A stretch of 39,109 nt of DNA from Candidatus Sulfotelmatobacter sp. (GTDB lineage Bacteria; Acidobacteriota; Terriglobia; Terriglobales; Acidobacteriaceae): the NCBI GenBank assembly GCA_030038125.1, contig JASHPL010000357.1:1-39109 (forward strand). Reading direction: 5' to 3'. The position numbers were made by a program, and so were the translations under genes. The notes below the pieces were generated by a model, which had not been told where the DNA came from, did not search any database, and was given only the letters and a program-made list of their open reading frames with translations. Shown piece by piece: positions 17,570-25,751 of the stretch. Position 1 is the first letter of the stretch, and every line of letters starts with the position of its first letter.

Positions 17570-17834
17570 TTCCCACCTTATGCTTTGGACGTCGGTCCAT
17601 CACTGAGGTTAGTGATCGCTTTAGCAAACGCTTTCGGCGTGCACTGATGTGGTGATCTTCATCCAAAACTCAATCTGCTCAAGAACTTGGCTTCGTTACC
17701 CATGCGTGTGCTTATCGTGTGCCGGGTTGCATTGCTCAATCCAGCTTCCTGTTACGAAATGGTCCCATGCGGGAGATGAAACGGGTAGCCCCGGCGAAAT
17801 CAGCATCAGCACGGCACCACTGAGGTTTGAAGAC

Positions 17835-18803
17835 ATGCGAAGGAACCAGCGAGCGCTCTTTACAGTTACGTTGCTGCCGTTGCTGTGGTTCAACGGATCG
17901 GCAGCCGCCAGAAGCCAAGACAAAACCGAACCGCCTTCTACCTTGACTCCCCCTCAGATCTCCTCAATCGCAGAACGAGCTCAAAAGGGCGATCCCCAAG
18001 CTCAGTATCGGCTGGGTTGGTTCTACATGACAGGCACAAATTTTGCGGTGGATTACAGCAAAGCAGCCGAATGGTTGCAAAAGGCGGCACATCAGAATTT
18101 CGCAGATGCCGAATTCGGGCTTGGCTACCTTTACGAACAGGGCAAAGGAGTTAAGAAGAACTATCGGGAAGCCTTGCGTTATTACACCGCTGCTGCAGAA
18201 CAGGGCCAAATAACGGCTGAAAACAATCTGGGGTCCATGTATGAACGTGGCGAAGGCATCCGCAAAGACTTCGGCCAGGCTGCCGAATGGTATCGGAAAG
18301 CGGCCAACCATGGTGAGGTGATCGCCATCTGCAATCTGGCGTACTTGTACTTTCGGGGCAGAGGGGTCGCCCGTGACAACGCTCAGGCCGCGGCCTGGTT
18401 CCGCGCCGCTGCCGAGCACGGCTATCCACCTGCCCAGGAGAATCTTGCCTGGATGTACTTCACCGGCACAGGAGTTAATCTTGATTTTTCCGAAGCAGCC
18501 AAATGGGTCCGCCGCGCCGCTGAACTTGGATACGCCCGGGCGCAGCTCGATTTAGCTTTTCTGTATGAGAAAGGGAAAGGCGTCCCCATGGACTACGTCT
18601 CGGCCTATATGTGGTACAAAACGGCCGCCGCAGGTGGTGAGCGCCGCGCCGCCTCGCAACTCAAGGTCCTCACGCACGTGATGACCGAGGCACAGATCAA
18701 ACAAGCCAGCGCTGCCGCCGCAAGATTGAAAATCTCGACATCCAATTTTCCCACAGGCAACCGCTCAGATTCGGTGGCAACCACTTGGCTTCCGTCCCGC
18801 TGA
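17835..18803 (+). CDS. Secreted Sel1-like repeat protein
   Basis: 322 aa from ATG 17835, which begins a signal peptide (MRRNQRALFTVTLLPLLWF, cleavage near AAARS) and has GAGG 9 nt upstream. The frame could extend to a GTG at 17649, but that adds a stretch without family character. Six to seven Sel1 repeats of about 36 residues run from about 40 to 290: AQYRLGWFYMTGTNFAVDYS, AEFGLGYLYEQGKGVKKNY, AENNLGSMYERGEGIRKDF, AICNLAYLYFRGRGVARDN, AQENLAWMYFTGTGVNLDF, AQLDLAFLYEKGKGVPMDY. The alpha-solenoid is a protein-binding scaffold in the periplasm or outside. No catalytic motif. Its partner is unknown; the divergent wHTH-TolB gene is the nearest neighbour. Confidence 0.88.
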   Translation: MRRNQRALFTVTLLPLLWFNGSAAARSQDKTEPPSTLTPPQISSIAERAQKGDPQAQYRLGWFYMTGTNFAVDYSKAAEWLQKAAHQNFADAEFGLGYLYEQGKGVKKNYREALRYYTAAAEQGQITAENNLGSMYERGEGIRKDFGQAAEWYRKAANHGEVIAICNLAYLYFRGRGVARDNAQAAAWFRAAAEHGYPPAQENLAWMYFTGTGVNLDFSEAAKWVRRAAELGYARAQLDLAFLYEKGKGVPMDYVSAYMWYKTAAAGGERRAASQLKVLTHVMTEAQIKQASAAAARLKISTSNFPTGNRSDSVATTWLPSR

Positions 18804-19107
18804 ATCAGTTTCGCCGATATTTGAGCGGATGGTTGCGTAAGACCTCAATAACGCTCAATCCCATCAGTCAGCGCAGTCGCCGGTTACACCAGATGGAGGA
18901 CTCCTTCGCGGTATAATCCGACGCTGCCCCGGACAGAAAAAATATGCTGAAGCCGAACCCCTGCTGCTCGAAGGCTATCACGGTATGTGGCGCGGAAAGA
19001 CCGCATCGGCGTTCGCGATTGCTAATACCTCCAACTGACCCATCAGTGGCTCGTCCAACTTTACAAGTTGGGGAAAGCCGCAAACGCCGTGAATTGAGAT
19101 TCTGGGC
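18804..19107. other. Interval holding a decayed TPR gene end
   Basis: 304 bp between two convergent genes. Apart from the TPR-like remnant (18931-19087) I see nothing functional. A TATAAT at 18912-18917 has no matching -35 at the right distance. Confidence 0.55.
18931..19087 (+). pseudogene. Degenerate 3' end of a TPR protein (kinase-associated type)
   Basis: Translation from 18931 gives GQKKYAEAEPLLLEGYHGM, the last repeat of the large TPR or Ser/Thr-kinase-TPR proteins common in acidobacteria, where it normally continues toward the stop. Here the frame is lost after about 19 residues. A neighbouring frame then reads QWLVQLYKLGKAANA, similar to the usual closing helix (LYEAWGKPEKAAEW), with a stop codon in between. 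No start or upstream part of such a gene is present. This is a frameshifted remnant, probably left by a deletion or rearrangement. Confidence 0.6.
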
Positions 19108-20943
19108 TTAGTGAACGACCAGGCGCGTGAATGGGGGCACATACACCAGCAAGAAAACGACTACGCCTACCAGGCATGCCAAAGCAATGCTGTGCCAGAA
19201 TACGTAGCGCAGGATGTCGCCTTCATGTCCGTACCATTCTGTCGCTGTGCTGGCCACCACGATGCTCTGCGCGTCGATCATCTTCCCCATAACGCCACCC
19301 GCGCTATTCGCCCCCGCCATCAACACGGGAGAGATGCCGATTTGCTGCGCGGAAATTTTCTGCAAGCTGCCGAATAACACGTTGGACGCAGTGTCGGATC
19401 CCGTAAGCGCCACCCCCAGCCAGCCAAGCAATGTTCCGAAGAAAGGATAGAGATGCCCGGTGCGCGCGAATGCCAGACCCATCGTGGCGTCCAACCCAGA
19501 GTAGCGGGTTACGATCCCCAATGACATCATCGCCGCAATCGTCATCAACGAGAAGCGCAAGTGCCAAACCGTCCTCCACCACATGACTACCATCTTCCGC
19601 AGTGACAGGCCCATGATAAAACCGGAGATGATGGCCGCGATCAGGATTCCCGAACCGGTAGCCGAAATCCAGTTCAATCCGAATACCGCAGCCTCGGTCG
19701 TTGGCTTCGGCACAACTGGAGGAACACGCTGCACCATTTTGTTGAGGCCGGTGATCGGTATCTGAGGATTGGTGACTGCGCTAGGAGGAATACTCCATGT
19801 ACTCATGAAGCGGAACACCTTTTCGGGAGTGTTCATGATCTTCTTCCCGGTATACGTGCCCCAGCAGAAAACAATTACACTCAGAACTAACCACGGCAAC
19901 CATGCCCGCACAACCTCGCCGCGAGCGTAACCGTGAGTCCCACGAGCGGAGCGCTGCTTGTCATTCTGTCCATCGTGTCCCCAAATCCGGTCAGGGTGCC
20001 AGATCCTGAGGAAAGAAACGAGGCAACCCATCGAGCACAACGCAGCTATGATGTCAGTGAGCCACGGGCCGTGATAATTGGATACCAGATATTGCGGGAT
20101 GGCGAAGGAGATCCCCGCAACCGCGATTGCCGGCCAGATGTCTTTCATTCCCTTGAAGCCTGCATACGCCGTTACCAGCCAGAATGGGACGAGTGCAGAA
20201 AAGAGCGGCAGAATCCGGCCGACCTGAGCCCCCAGGGCAACTTCGCTGTAACCAGTAACCGCAGACAGGGCGACGATCGGGGTGGCCAAAGCTCCAAAAG
20301 CCACCGGCGCGGTGTTAGCGATCAGTGACAATCCCGAAGCCTCCAGCGGCGGAAAGCCGAGGCCGATGAGCAACGCCGCTGTGACTGCTACGGGCGTTCC
20401 GAATCCCGAGGCCCCCTCAAAAAATGCTCCAAACGAGAACGCAATGAGCAGTAGCTGCAAACGCGTATCCTGTGTAATTCCGGTCATGCTCTCTTGCAGG
20501 ACCTTGAAGCGGCCCGTCTCACAGGTCATTCGGTAGAGAAAAATCACGTTGAGAATGATCCAGCCAATAGGGAACAGCCCGTAGCACGCGCCATAGATGG
20601 CTGCAATACTCGCCATTTTTATTGGCATGTGGAACAAACCGCTGGCCACCAGAATGGCCGTCACCAGTCCCAGAAAAGCCGAGTAGTGGGCTTTCATGCG
20701 GAACAGAGCGAGCGTTCCGAGCAGCACCACCACCGGAGTAGCGGCGCAAATTGTCGAAAGCCACCAGTGACCGAGTGGATCATAACCTTGGCCCCATGGC
20801 CGGATCGAGGTTGAGCCAGTCAAAGTCAGGGCAAAGAGTGCAGTTGCTCCGACAGCCATCAGAATGCCCGGGAGACGCGTTCTACGTTGCGAAATCACAG
20901 CTGGCTTCGGCGCGGAAATATTTGGATTCGAAGTGCCTGTCAT
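19108..20943 (-). CDS. lctP: L-lactate permease (LctP family)
   Basis: 611 aa, polytopic inner-membrane protein with about a dozen hydrophobic segments. Predicted role: proton-coupled uptake of L-lactate, and probably glycolate or D-lactate as in the LctP/GlcA family. Family features visible: EGASGFGTPVAVTAALLIGL in the first third, ALVPFWLVTAYAGFKG, LGWLGVALTGSDTASNVLFG and ANSAGGVMGKMIDAQSIVVA near the C terminus. Length is somewhat above the usual 550 because of a hydrophilic insertion about residues 320-410. ATG 20943 has AAGGAAA upstream. No lactate dehydrogenase or LldR regulator lies beside it, so it is isolated from the usual operon. Confidence 0.92.
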   Translation of the reverse strand: MTGTSNPNISAPKPAVISQRRTRLPGILMAVGATALFALTLTGSTSIRPWGQGYDPLGHWWLSTICAATPVVVLLGTLALFRMKAHYSAFLGLVTAILVASGLFHMPIKMASIAAIYGACYGLFPIGWIILNVIFLYRMTCETGRFKVLQESMTGITQDTRLQLLLIAFSFGAFFEGASGFGTPVAVTAALLIGLGFPPLEASGLSLIANTAPVAFGALATPIVALSAVTGYSEVALGAQVGRILPLFSALVPFWLVTAYAGFKGMKDIWPAIAVAGISFAIPQYLVSNYHGPWLTDIIAALCSMGCLVSFLRIWHPDRIWGHDGQNDKQRSARGTHGYARGEVVRAWLPWLVLSVIVFCWGTYTGKKIMNTPEKVFRFMSTWSIPPSAVTNPQIPITGLNKMVQRVPPVVPKPTTEAAVFGLNWISATGSGILIAAIISGFIMGLSLRKMVVMWWRTVWHLRFSLMTIAAMMSLGIVTRYSGLDATMGLAFARTGHLYPFFGTLLGWLGVALTGSDTASNVLFGSLQKISAQQIGISPVLMAGANSAGGVMGKMIDAQSIVVASTATEWYGHEGDILRYVFWHSIALACLVGVVVFLLVYVPPFTRLVVH

Positions 20944-21267
20944 GACTTTCCTTGCGGGGCTAGCATTGGAGCCGTTGCATGAGGCGACAAGCTAGCATAA
21001 ACCGGCTGTTTGACCAAGCTTTTGCCCAGCGCATACTAACGGTGAGGGTTAGGTACTGCCCCACGGCCCCTTGCACCTGCCTCGCCGTTCGCGCCCAAAA
21101 GCAGCGGCGATAGGCTGCGCGGCGGTATGGACGCCTCGCAGTCACAGTGATTCGAAGCGCTGTCCCGCGCTGCTTCATGTAGCACGTTCCGCGAACTGGG
21201 TTTTTCAACAGCGGCAGGCGTTCTGAATCTTGCTTGCTGTGGTATGAAGAGATTTGAGCAGTGAGCG
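20944..21267. other. Divergent intergenic region, no gene recognised
   Basis: 324 bp between the lactate permease start and the AI-2E-like gene. It must contain both upstream regions, but I find no convincing -35/-10 pair, and no trace of the missing N-terminal half of an AI-2E transporter in any frame. Confidence 0.5.
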
Positions 21268-21756
21268 ATGATGGACTTCGAAGATCACCTACGCACCACA
21301 GGCGGCGCGCTCAAGAACTGGGCCATTGCCCAGTTCCAGGACTCTCTGGCTGTCGGACTACTCTGGCTGACCGGACTCTATATTCTGCATGTCCCGTTCG
21401 CACCGATGTGGGCGATCATCGCAGCGGTGCTCCAGATCGTGCCACACTTTGGGCCGATCCTGGGGTTGTTGGGACCGGTTCTCGCTGCAACCATTAGGTG
21501 GATGGATTGGAAGCACCCTCTGGGCGTGCTCGCGCTTTATGCCATCATTGCCGCGCTCGACGGGCTGTTGCTCCAACCGTACATAATGCGAAGAACGGCT
21601 AAGGTGCCTATGTGGGCGTCCGTCTTTACGCCGATTGTGCTCGGAGTGCTTTGGCCATTCTGGGGAGTGCTCGTCGCCCCGCCCTTACTCGCGGTGTTGT
21701 ATGCGTACCGAGCGCACCACAAGAAGATTCAGCAACACGATTCGCGGCAACAATGA
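21268..21756 (+). CDS. AI-2E/YdiK-type membrane protein, C-terminal half only
   Basis: 162 aa, about half the normal 340-380 aa of AI-2E family transporters. It aligns with the C-terminal half: IAQFQDSLAVGLLWL, a turn at LQIVPHFGPILGLLGPVLAA (family pattern IPxxGPxxG), LQPYIMRRTAKVPMWASVFT and the closing helices VLWPFWGVLVAPPLLAVLYA. It has four or five membrane segments. The ATG at 21268 (with another at 21271) lacks a strong ribosome binding site. Either this is a truncated remnant that still has an open frame, or a member of a short stand-alone subfamily. Transport of autoinducer-2 is established for only some family members and should not be assumed here. Confidence 0.7.
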   Translation: MMDFEDHLRTTGGALKNWAIAQFQDSLAVGLLWLTGLYILHVPFAPMWAIIAAVLQIVPHFGPILGLLGPVLAATIRWMDWKHPLGVLALYAIIAALDGLLLQPYIMRRTAKVPMWASVFTPIVLGVLWPFWGVLVAPPLLAVLYAYRAHHKKIQQHDSRQQ

Positions 21757-21978
21757 CGCGACTCACGCCCACGGTCAATGAATGCAACCGGGATGGTACT
21801 CCGATTGACAAGCGCCGCCAGAGCAAAAACAAGGTGCCCGAGGGTGACCAGCAAACCACAAGACAACTGACAAAATCAGCCTGATAACATCGTCGGCAGG
21901 GGCGGTGGGAAGAGTGGAGATCCCGTCGTATTTGGGATTTTCAGACAACTCGACCTCTGACGAAAGGAATCGATCGCC

Positions 21979-23382
21979 ATGCCTAGAAAGCCCAAAGCGC
22001 CAGTGTCTCAACCTCTGTTTGCAGAACCCGTCTTCGCGGAAGGCGTTCCCACGCCCGATCCTTCGCAATTCACCGTCACACCCGATGACAGCGCAGACTA
22101 TACAAAGCAGGTCAATGCTCTGCTCTACACCGAAGTTGTCTCTTTCCCGCAAGCCGGTGGCAAACCCGCCGATCTCTTCTCGCTTGAGACCGCTTGGGGA
22201 CCGAACGGCCCCGCCGTCATCCAATCCATCAACGCAGCTCAATCCATAACATTCCACATGATTGGAGATAGCGGGGCCACCGCTCAATCCACGTTCCCCG
22301 CCATGATCAAAGTCTCCGACGCTGTCACCAACGACTTCCACAGCGCGTCGGCCGCAAACCGTCCGTCGTTTCTTTTTCATCTCGGTGATGTGGTCTATAA
22401 CTTCGGAGAATCCGCCTACTACTACGACGAGTTCTACGAACCTTACCGCAACTATCCCGCACCGATCTTCGCCATTCCCGGCAATCACGATTCGTTCCTG
22501 CTGCCCAACACTCCCAAAGGCAGCGAACCGCTCACTATCTTCCAGCGGAATTTTTGCTCGGCGTCGCCTGCCGTCACAGTCGAAGCTGGATCCTTGCACC
22601 GCACTTCCATCACTCAGCCCGGTGTCTACTTCGCGCTCGATGCTCCGTACGTCCGCATTATTGGACTCTTCTCGAATGCCCTCGAAGATCCCGGAGTCGT
22701 CTCGAGTCAGAGCTCGAGTGCATCTGCGAAGTCGAAGAAAGGCACGAGAACGAACAAGCAGGATAATACCACCGGCGGAACTCCGGCCTGGCCCGTTGTT
22801 CCCGACTACCAACTCGCCTTCCTCACAGCTCAACTGCAGAACATCAAGAGCAATAACTATCAAGGCGCGGTCATTCTTGCCGTCCATCATCCTCCATTCG
22901 TTTACTCGCCGCCTGGGGGCGGTTCCAGCGGGGGAACGCATTACAGCAGCCCGTTCATGCTCGCCGATATCGACGCGGTCTGCAAAAACGTCGGCGTTTA
23001 TCCTCATGCCGTCATTTCCGGGCACGCCCACAACTATCAGCGCTACACCCGCAAGCTTCAGCTCAACGGACAAAGTTACTCCGTGCCCTTCATCATCTGC
23101 GGAGACAGTGGCCACAACGTCGATAAGCTGGTGAAATCGAGCTTCGGCAAGCAGACGGCCGAACCCGGCGACAACGTCGATGTGAGTTACATGGACACCG
23201 GCGCAATCGTCCAATCGACCAGCCTGACCCTCAACAAACACGACGACCAAAATTCCGGATTCCTTCGTGTTCAGGCAACCGCCAGTTCTCTCACCATTAC
23301 CTTCAACCCCGTTCCGAAATCCGGGACTGCTCCAACGCCCGATACAGTCACTGTGAACCTTGCCTCTCACACGGTCGCATAG
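21979..23382 (+). CDS. Calcineurin-like metallophosphoesterase
   Basis: 467 aa with all five metal-binding blocks of the family: GDSG (Asp97), GDVVYN (Asp137), GNHD (Asn169, His170), VHHPP (His303) and SGHAHNY (His349, His351). This predicts a two-metal phosphatase or phosphodiesterase related to purple acid phosphatases. No signal peptide or membrane helix is seen at the N terminus (MPRKPKAPVSQP), although many relatives are secreted. Residues about 240-265 form a Ser/Lys-rich low-complexity insertion between two structured parts. AAAGGAA lies upstream of the ATG. The gene is alone on its strand, with the methyltransferase gene following after a gap of about 150 bp; functional linkage is not implied. 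Confidence 0.9.
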   Translation: MPRKPKAPVSQPLFAEPVFAEGVPTPDPSQFTVTPDDSADYTKQVNALLYTEVVSFPQAGGKPADLFSLETAWGPNGPAVIQSINAAQSITFHMIGDSGATAQSTFPAMIKVSDAVTNDFHSASAANRPSFLFHLGDVVYNFGESAYYYDEFYEPYRNYPAPIFAIPGNHDSFLLPNTPKGSEPLTIFQRNFCSASPAVTVEAGSLHRTSITQPGVYFALDAPYVRIIGLFSNALEDPGVVSSQSSSASAKSKKGTRTNKQDNTTGGTPAWPVVPDYQLAFLTAQLQNIKSNNYQGAVILAVHHPPFVYSPPGGGSSGGTHYSSPFMLADIDAVCKNVGVYPHAVISGHAHNYQRYTRKLQLNGQSYSVPFIICGDSGHNVDKLVKSSFGKQTAEPGDNVDVSYMDTGAIVQSTSLTLNKHDDQNSGFLRVQATASSLTITFNPVPKSGTAPTPDTVTVNLASHTVA

Positions 23383-23531
23383 ACCAAAGTTGGGATGAAA
23401 TAGCTCCAGGATGAAGACAGAGAAGAGCCAATGAGTTCGACTGGAAACCGATTCCTCCAGTCGGGTCCATAATTCATGGTTTCGAAAAATCGTGCAGGCA
23501 GAGCAGGAGTTTGGCAGTACTCTTTCTTTCG

Positions 23532-24215
23532 ATGGGTCCTTCGCAGATCCCGATGCAAGCCCGTTACTGGGATGCGCTTGCGGACGAAAAGCACTTTTGC
23601 CACCCGCTGAACACTGCATGGCTGATGCGCTATGCAGGTCCAAGAGCGCGCATTCTCGACTTCGGTTGTGGGTACGGAAGGAGCCTTTCCGAGTTGCAAA
23701 CAGGCGGGTACATGAACATGATAGGCATTGATTTTTCCTTCCGAATGCTCTCGCGTTGTCGATCCCAGATCCCGGATGCGAGGCTCATCCAGAATGACGG
23801 GCAGTCGATTCCCCTGCAGGGACATTCTGTCGATGTTGTGCTTCTGTTTGCCGTACTTACCTGCATACCTCAAGACGAAGAGCAACGCAATCTGCTGCGT
23901 GAAATCAGCCGAGTGCTTCGTCCCGGCGGCCTTGTGTACGTTAGTGACCTCTTCCTGAACCACGATTTGCGAAATCTCGAAAGATACGACCGGTATGTCG
24001 GGCAATATGGCACCTACGGAGTCTTCAAACTCCCAGAAGGTGTCGTTGTGCGTCATCACACTAATGAGTGGGTCGAGGAGTTAACTCGTCCATTCTGTCA
24101 AGTGGAGTTCGAAGCCTTCGAGGTGACTACGATGAACCGAAATAAGTCAGCAGCCTTCCAGTATCTAGGCCGTTCGGTTACTGGTACTCGCGGGTTGATC
24201 CGAGGCGCTCGTTGA
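23532..24215 (+). CDS. Class I SAM-dependent methyltransferase
   Basis: About 227 aa. Motif I for S-adenosylmethionine is ILDFGCGYGRS, followed by IGIDFSFRML (acidic residue at the end of beta-2), a central VDVVLLFAVLTCIP and post-motif VLRPGGLVYVSD. This is the Methyltransf_11/25 type that methylates small molecules. The acceptor cannot be told. Start uncertain: ATG 23532 is used, but ATG 23553 or TTG 23511 are also in frame and none has a well-spaced ribosome binding site. The last 38 bp overlap tail to tail with a small gene on the other strand. Confidence 0.82.
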   Translation: MGPSQIPMQARYWDALADEKHFCHPLNTAWLMRYAGPRARILDFGCGYGRSLSELQTGGYMNMIGIDFSFRMLSRCRSQIPDARLIQNDGQSIPLQGHSVDVVLLFAVLTCIPQDEEQRNLLREISRVLRPGGLVYVSDLFLNHDLRNLERYDRYVGQYGTYGVFKLPEGVVVRHHTNEWVEELTRPFCQVEFEAFEVTTMNRNKSAAFQYLGRSVTGTRGLIRGAR

Positions 24216-24345
24216 GTTCGAAGATCTTGGTCAACAGGTGTGTGACCTTTGCCAAGAAGGTTGCTGGCTTTGGCTCGGATGCTTCCGTGGTCGCGGTTTG
24301 TTCAGGTGCAGTTGGATCAAGAGCAGGTTTGGCGCCAGTGGCCAT
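24178..24345 (-). CDS. Small hypothetical protein, 55 aa
   Basis: An ATG at 24345 is preceded by GGAG with a 10-nt spacer, a convincing initiation site. The product has a Pro/Thr/Ala/Glu-rich first half and an amphipathic helical second half (TFLAKVTHLLTKIFELNERL). It lies 237 bp downstream of cheB on the same strand and could be the last gene of the chemosensory operon. It overlaps the end of the opposing methyltransferase gene by 38 bp. The frame also continues upstream for another 125 codons, but that part is Arg/Pro-rich noise. I recognise no family; no function is proposed. Confidence 0.42.
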   Translation of the reverse strand: MATGAKPALDPTAPEQTATTEASEPKPATFLAKVTHLLTKIFELNERLGSTREYQ

Positions 24346-24581
24346 AATCGTTTTTCTCCGAAGGGCAAGTTGAAAGATCGGACTGCAGCAGTGTTTGTCT
24401 CGCCTGATTCTCGAAAGAGTCTTAAGCTTATGTACTCGCGCACCTCGCGGACAGGTCACTCTCGGCATAGAACTTCGGTTTTCCTGCAATATTGCGGGCG
24501 GCCGGATACCCGGGCATTTGGTGGTGGCGGGAGGATTTCTTGCACTCCGGGATGATTCGGGTCGCTTCCTGAGCGGGGCGA

Positions 24582-25751
24582 TCAACTTCCCACCGGCGTG
24601 CGCTGTTTTCTCTCGGCGGCGAGTGAATCCAGGGCGGCGCACGCGATTTGCTCCAATGGCAAAACGAGGTCGACGGCGCCGCGCTCGATGGCTTCGCGAG
24701 GCATTCCGAACACAACACACGTTGCTTCGTTTTGTGCGATGGTAATAGCGCCGGTCTCCTTCATTTCGACCAATCCCTGCGCTCCGTCGTCCCCCATCCC
24801 AGTCATAATTACCCCGATCGCGTTTCTCCCTGCACTGACAGCGACGGAGCGAAACAGAACGTCCACGCTTGGCCGATGCCGGGACACCAGGGGCCCGTCC
24901 ATGATGTTGACCACAAGGCTCGGGCCGTTGCTGTTAACCACGCAGTGATAGTTGCCCGGAGCAATCAGCGCTATGCCCGGGCGCAGCGGAGCATCGTCGC
25001 CAGCCTCGCTGACTTCGATCGCGCAATCTCTATTGAGCCGGTCGGCAAAGGCGCGAGTGAAATTCTCAGGCATGTGCTGAACCACCACGACGGGCGGGCA
25101 GTCCGGCGGCATTCCGGAGAGAAAGATACGCAGGGCTTCGGTGCCACCGGTGGAGGCGCCAACTGCAATCAAGCCGTGAGAAGGATTCCAGTCCCTTTGC
25201 TTGGTGCGCAGAGGCAGAACCGCATCAGCGCTGAGCCGGGCAGGCACCGCGATCTTTTGCCGAGGTATAATCCTCGCCTCAGCTGCACTCCATACCACAT
25301 CGAGCAGAAGCACCGCCGACTCATGCAGAAAGTCGCGCACTCCCAGCTTCGGCTTGGTGATGATTTCGACCGCACCTTCTTCCAGCGCGCGTAGTCCAAG
25401 GTCCGTGCCTTTCGCAGCCAGGCCGGAGCAGACCACCACGGGAAGCGGCGATTCCGCCATGATTTTGCGCAGGAAAGTCAGACCATCCATGTGCGGCATT
25501 TCAAGGTCGGTGATAACCACGTCGGGACGCTCCTTCTGCATTTTGACGCCGGCGATCACCGGATCAGCTGCCACGCTAACAGTGATTCTTCGGTCCGTTT
25601 GCAGGATCGCCTTCATCACCTGACGGACCGTAGCCGAGTCATCCACGACCAGCACGTGCAGCTTTTCTGGCTGCCGCTTGCACGATCCGTCTTCCCCGGC
25701 CCGCGAAGCAGGTCCGGGCAGCTGTCTCGGATTAGAAATCTTCGGATTCAT
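24582..25751 (-). CDS. cheB: Chemotaxis response regulator, protein-glutamate methylesterase/deamidase CheB
   Basis: 389 aa. An N-terminal receiver (about 30-150) has LHVLVVDDSATVRQVM and phospho-acceptor Asp82 in VVITDLEMPHMDG. The C-terminal esterase domain shows GASTGG (Ser200), VVQHMPENFT (His226) and MTGMGDDGA (Asp322), the known Ser-His-Asp triad, all intact. It removes methyl groups from receptor glutamates when phosphorylated by CheA, opposing CheR. ATG 25751 is preferred over TTG 25757 because it has GGAGAG about 11 nt upstream. It overlaps the end of cheR by 20 bp, indicating translational coupling. Confidence 0.96.
   Translation of the reverse strand: MNPKISNPRQLPGPASRAGEDGSCKRQPEKLHVLVVDDSATVRQVMKAILQTDRRITVSVAADPVIAGVKMQKERPDVVITDLEMPHMDGLTFLRKIMAESPLPVVVCSGLAAKGTDLGLRALEEGAVEIITKPKLGVRDFLHESAVLLLDVVWSAAEARIIPRQKIAVPARLSADAVLPLRTKQRDWNPSHGLIAVGASTGGTEALRIFLSGMPPDCPPVVVVQHMPENFTRAFADRLNRDCAIEVSEAGDDAPLRPGIALIAPGNYHCVVNSNGPSLVVNIMDGPLVSRHRPSVDVLFRSVAVSAGRNAIGVIMTGMGDDGAQGLVEMKETGAITIAQNEATCVVFGMPREAIERGAVDLVLPLEQIACAALDSLAAERKQRTPVGS

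Noticed and set aside
17649-17834. N-terminal extension of the Sel1 protein from GTG 17649
   Set aside because: It would hide a clear signal peptide starting at ATG 17835.
18912-18917. TATAAT in the SLR-lactate permease interval
   Set aside because: No -35 at 16-18 bp and no gene follows; it lies just before the decayed TPR remnant.
20960-21208. An 82-codon minus-strand frame upstream of the lactate permease
   Set aside because: Arg/Ala-rich, no motif, no ribosome binding site; treated as non-coding.
21775-23643. A 622-codon open frame on the minus strand covering the metallophosphoesterase gene
   Set aside because: It is fully antisense to a gene with five conserved metal-binding blocks, and its product is an Arg/Gly/Val-rich sequence without family features. 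It is a codon-bias shadow.
24346-24720. Upstream extension of the 55-aa small protein to 180 codons
   Set aside because: The extra part is Arg/Pro-rich noise, overlaps the cheB end, and the internal ATG has the good ribosome binding site.
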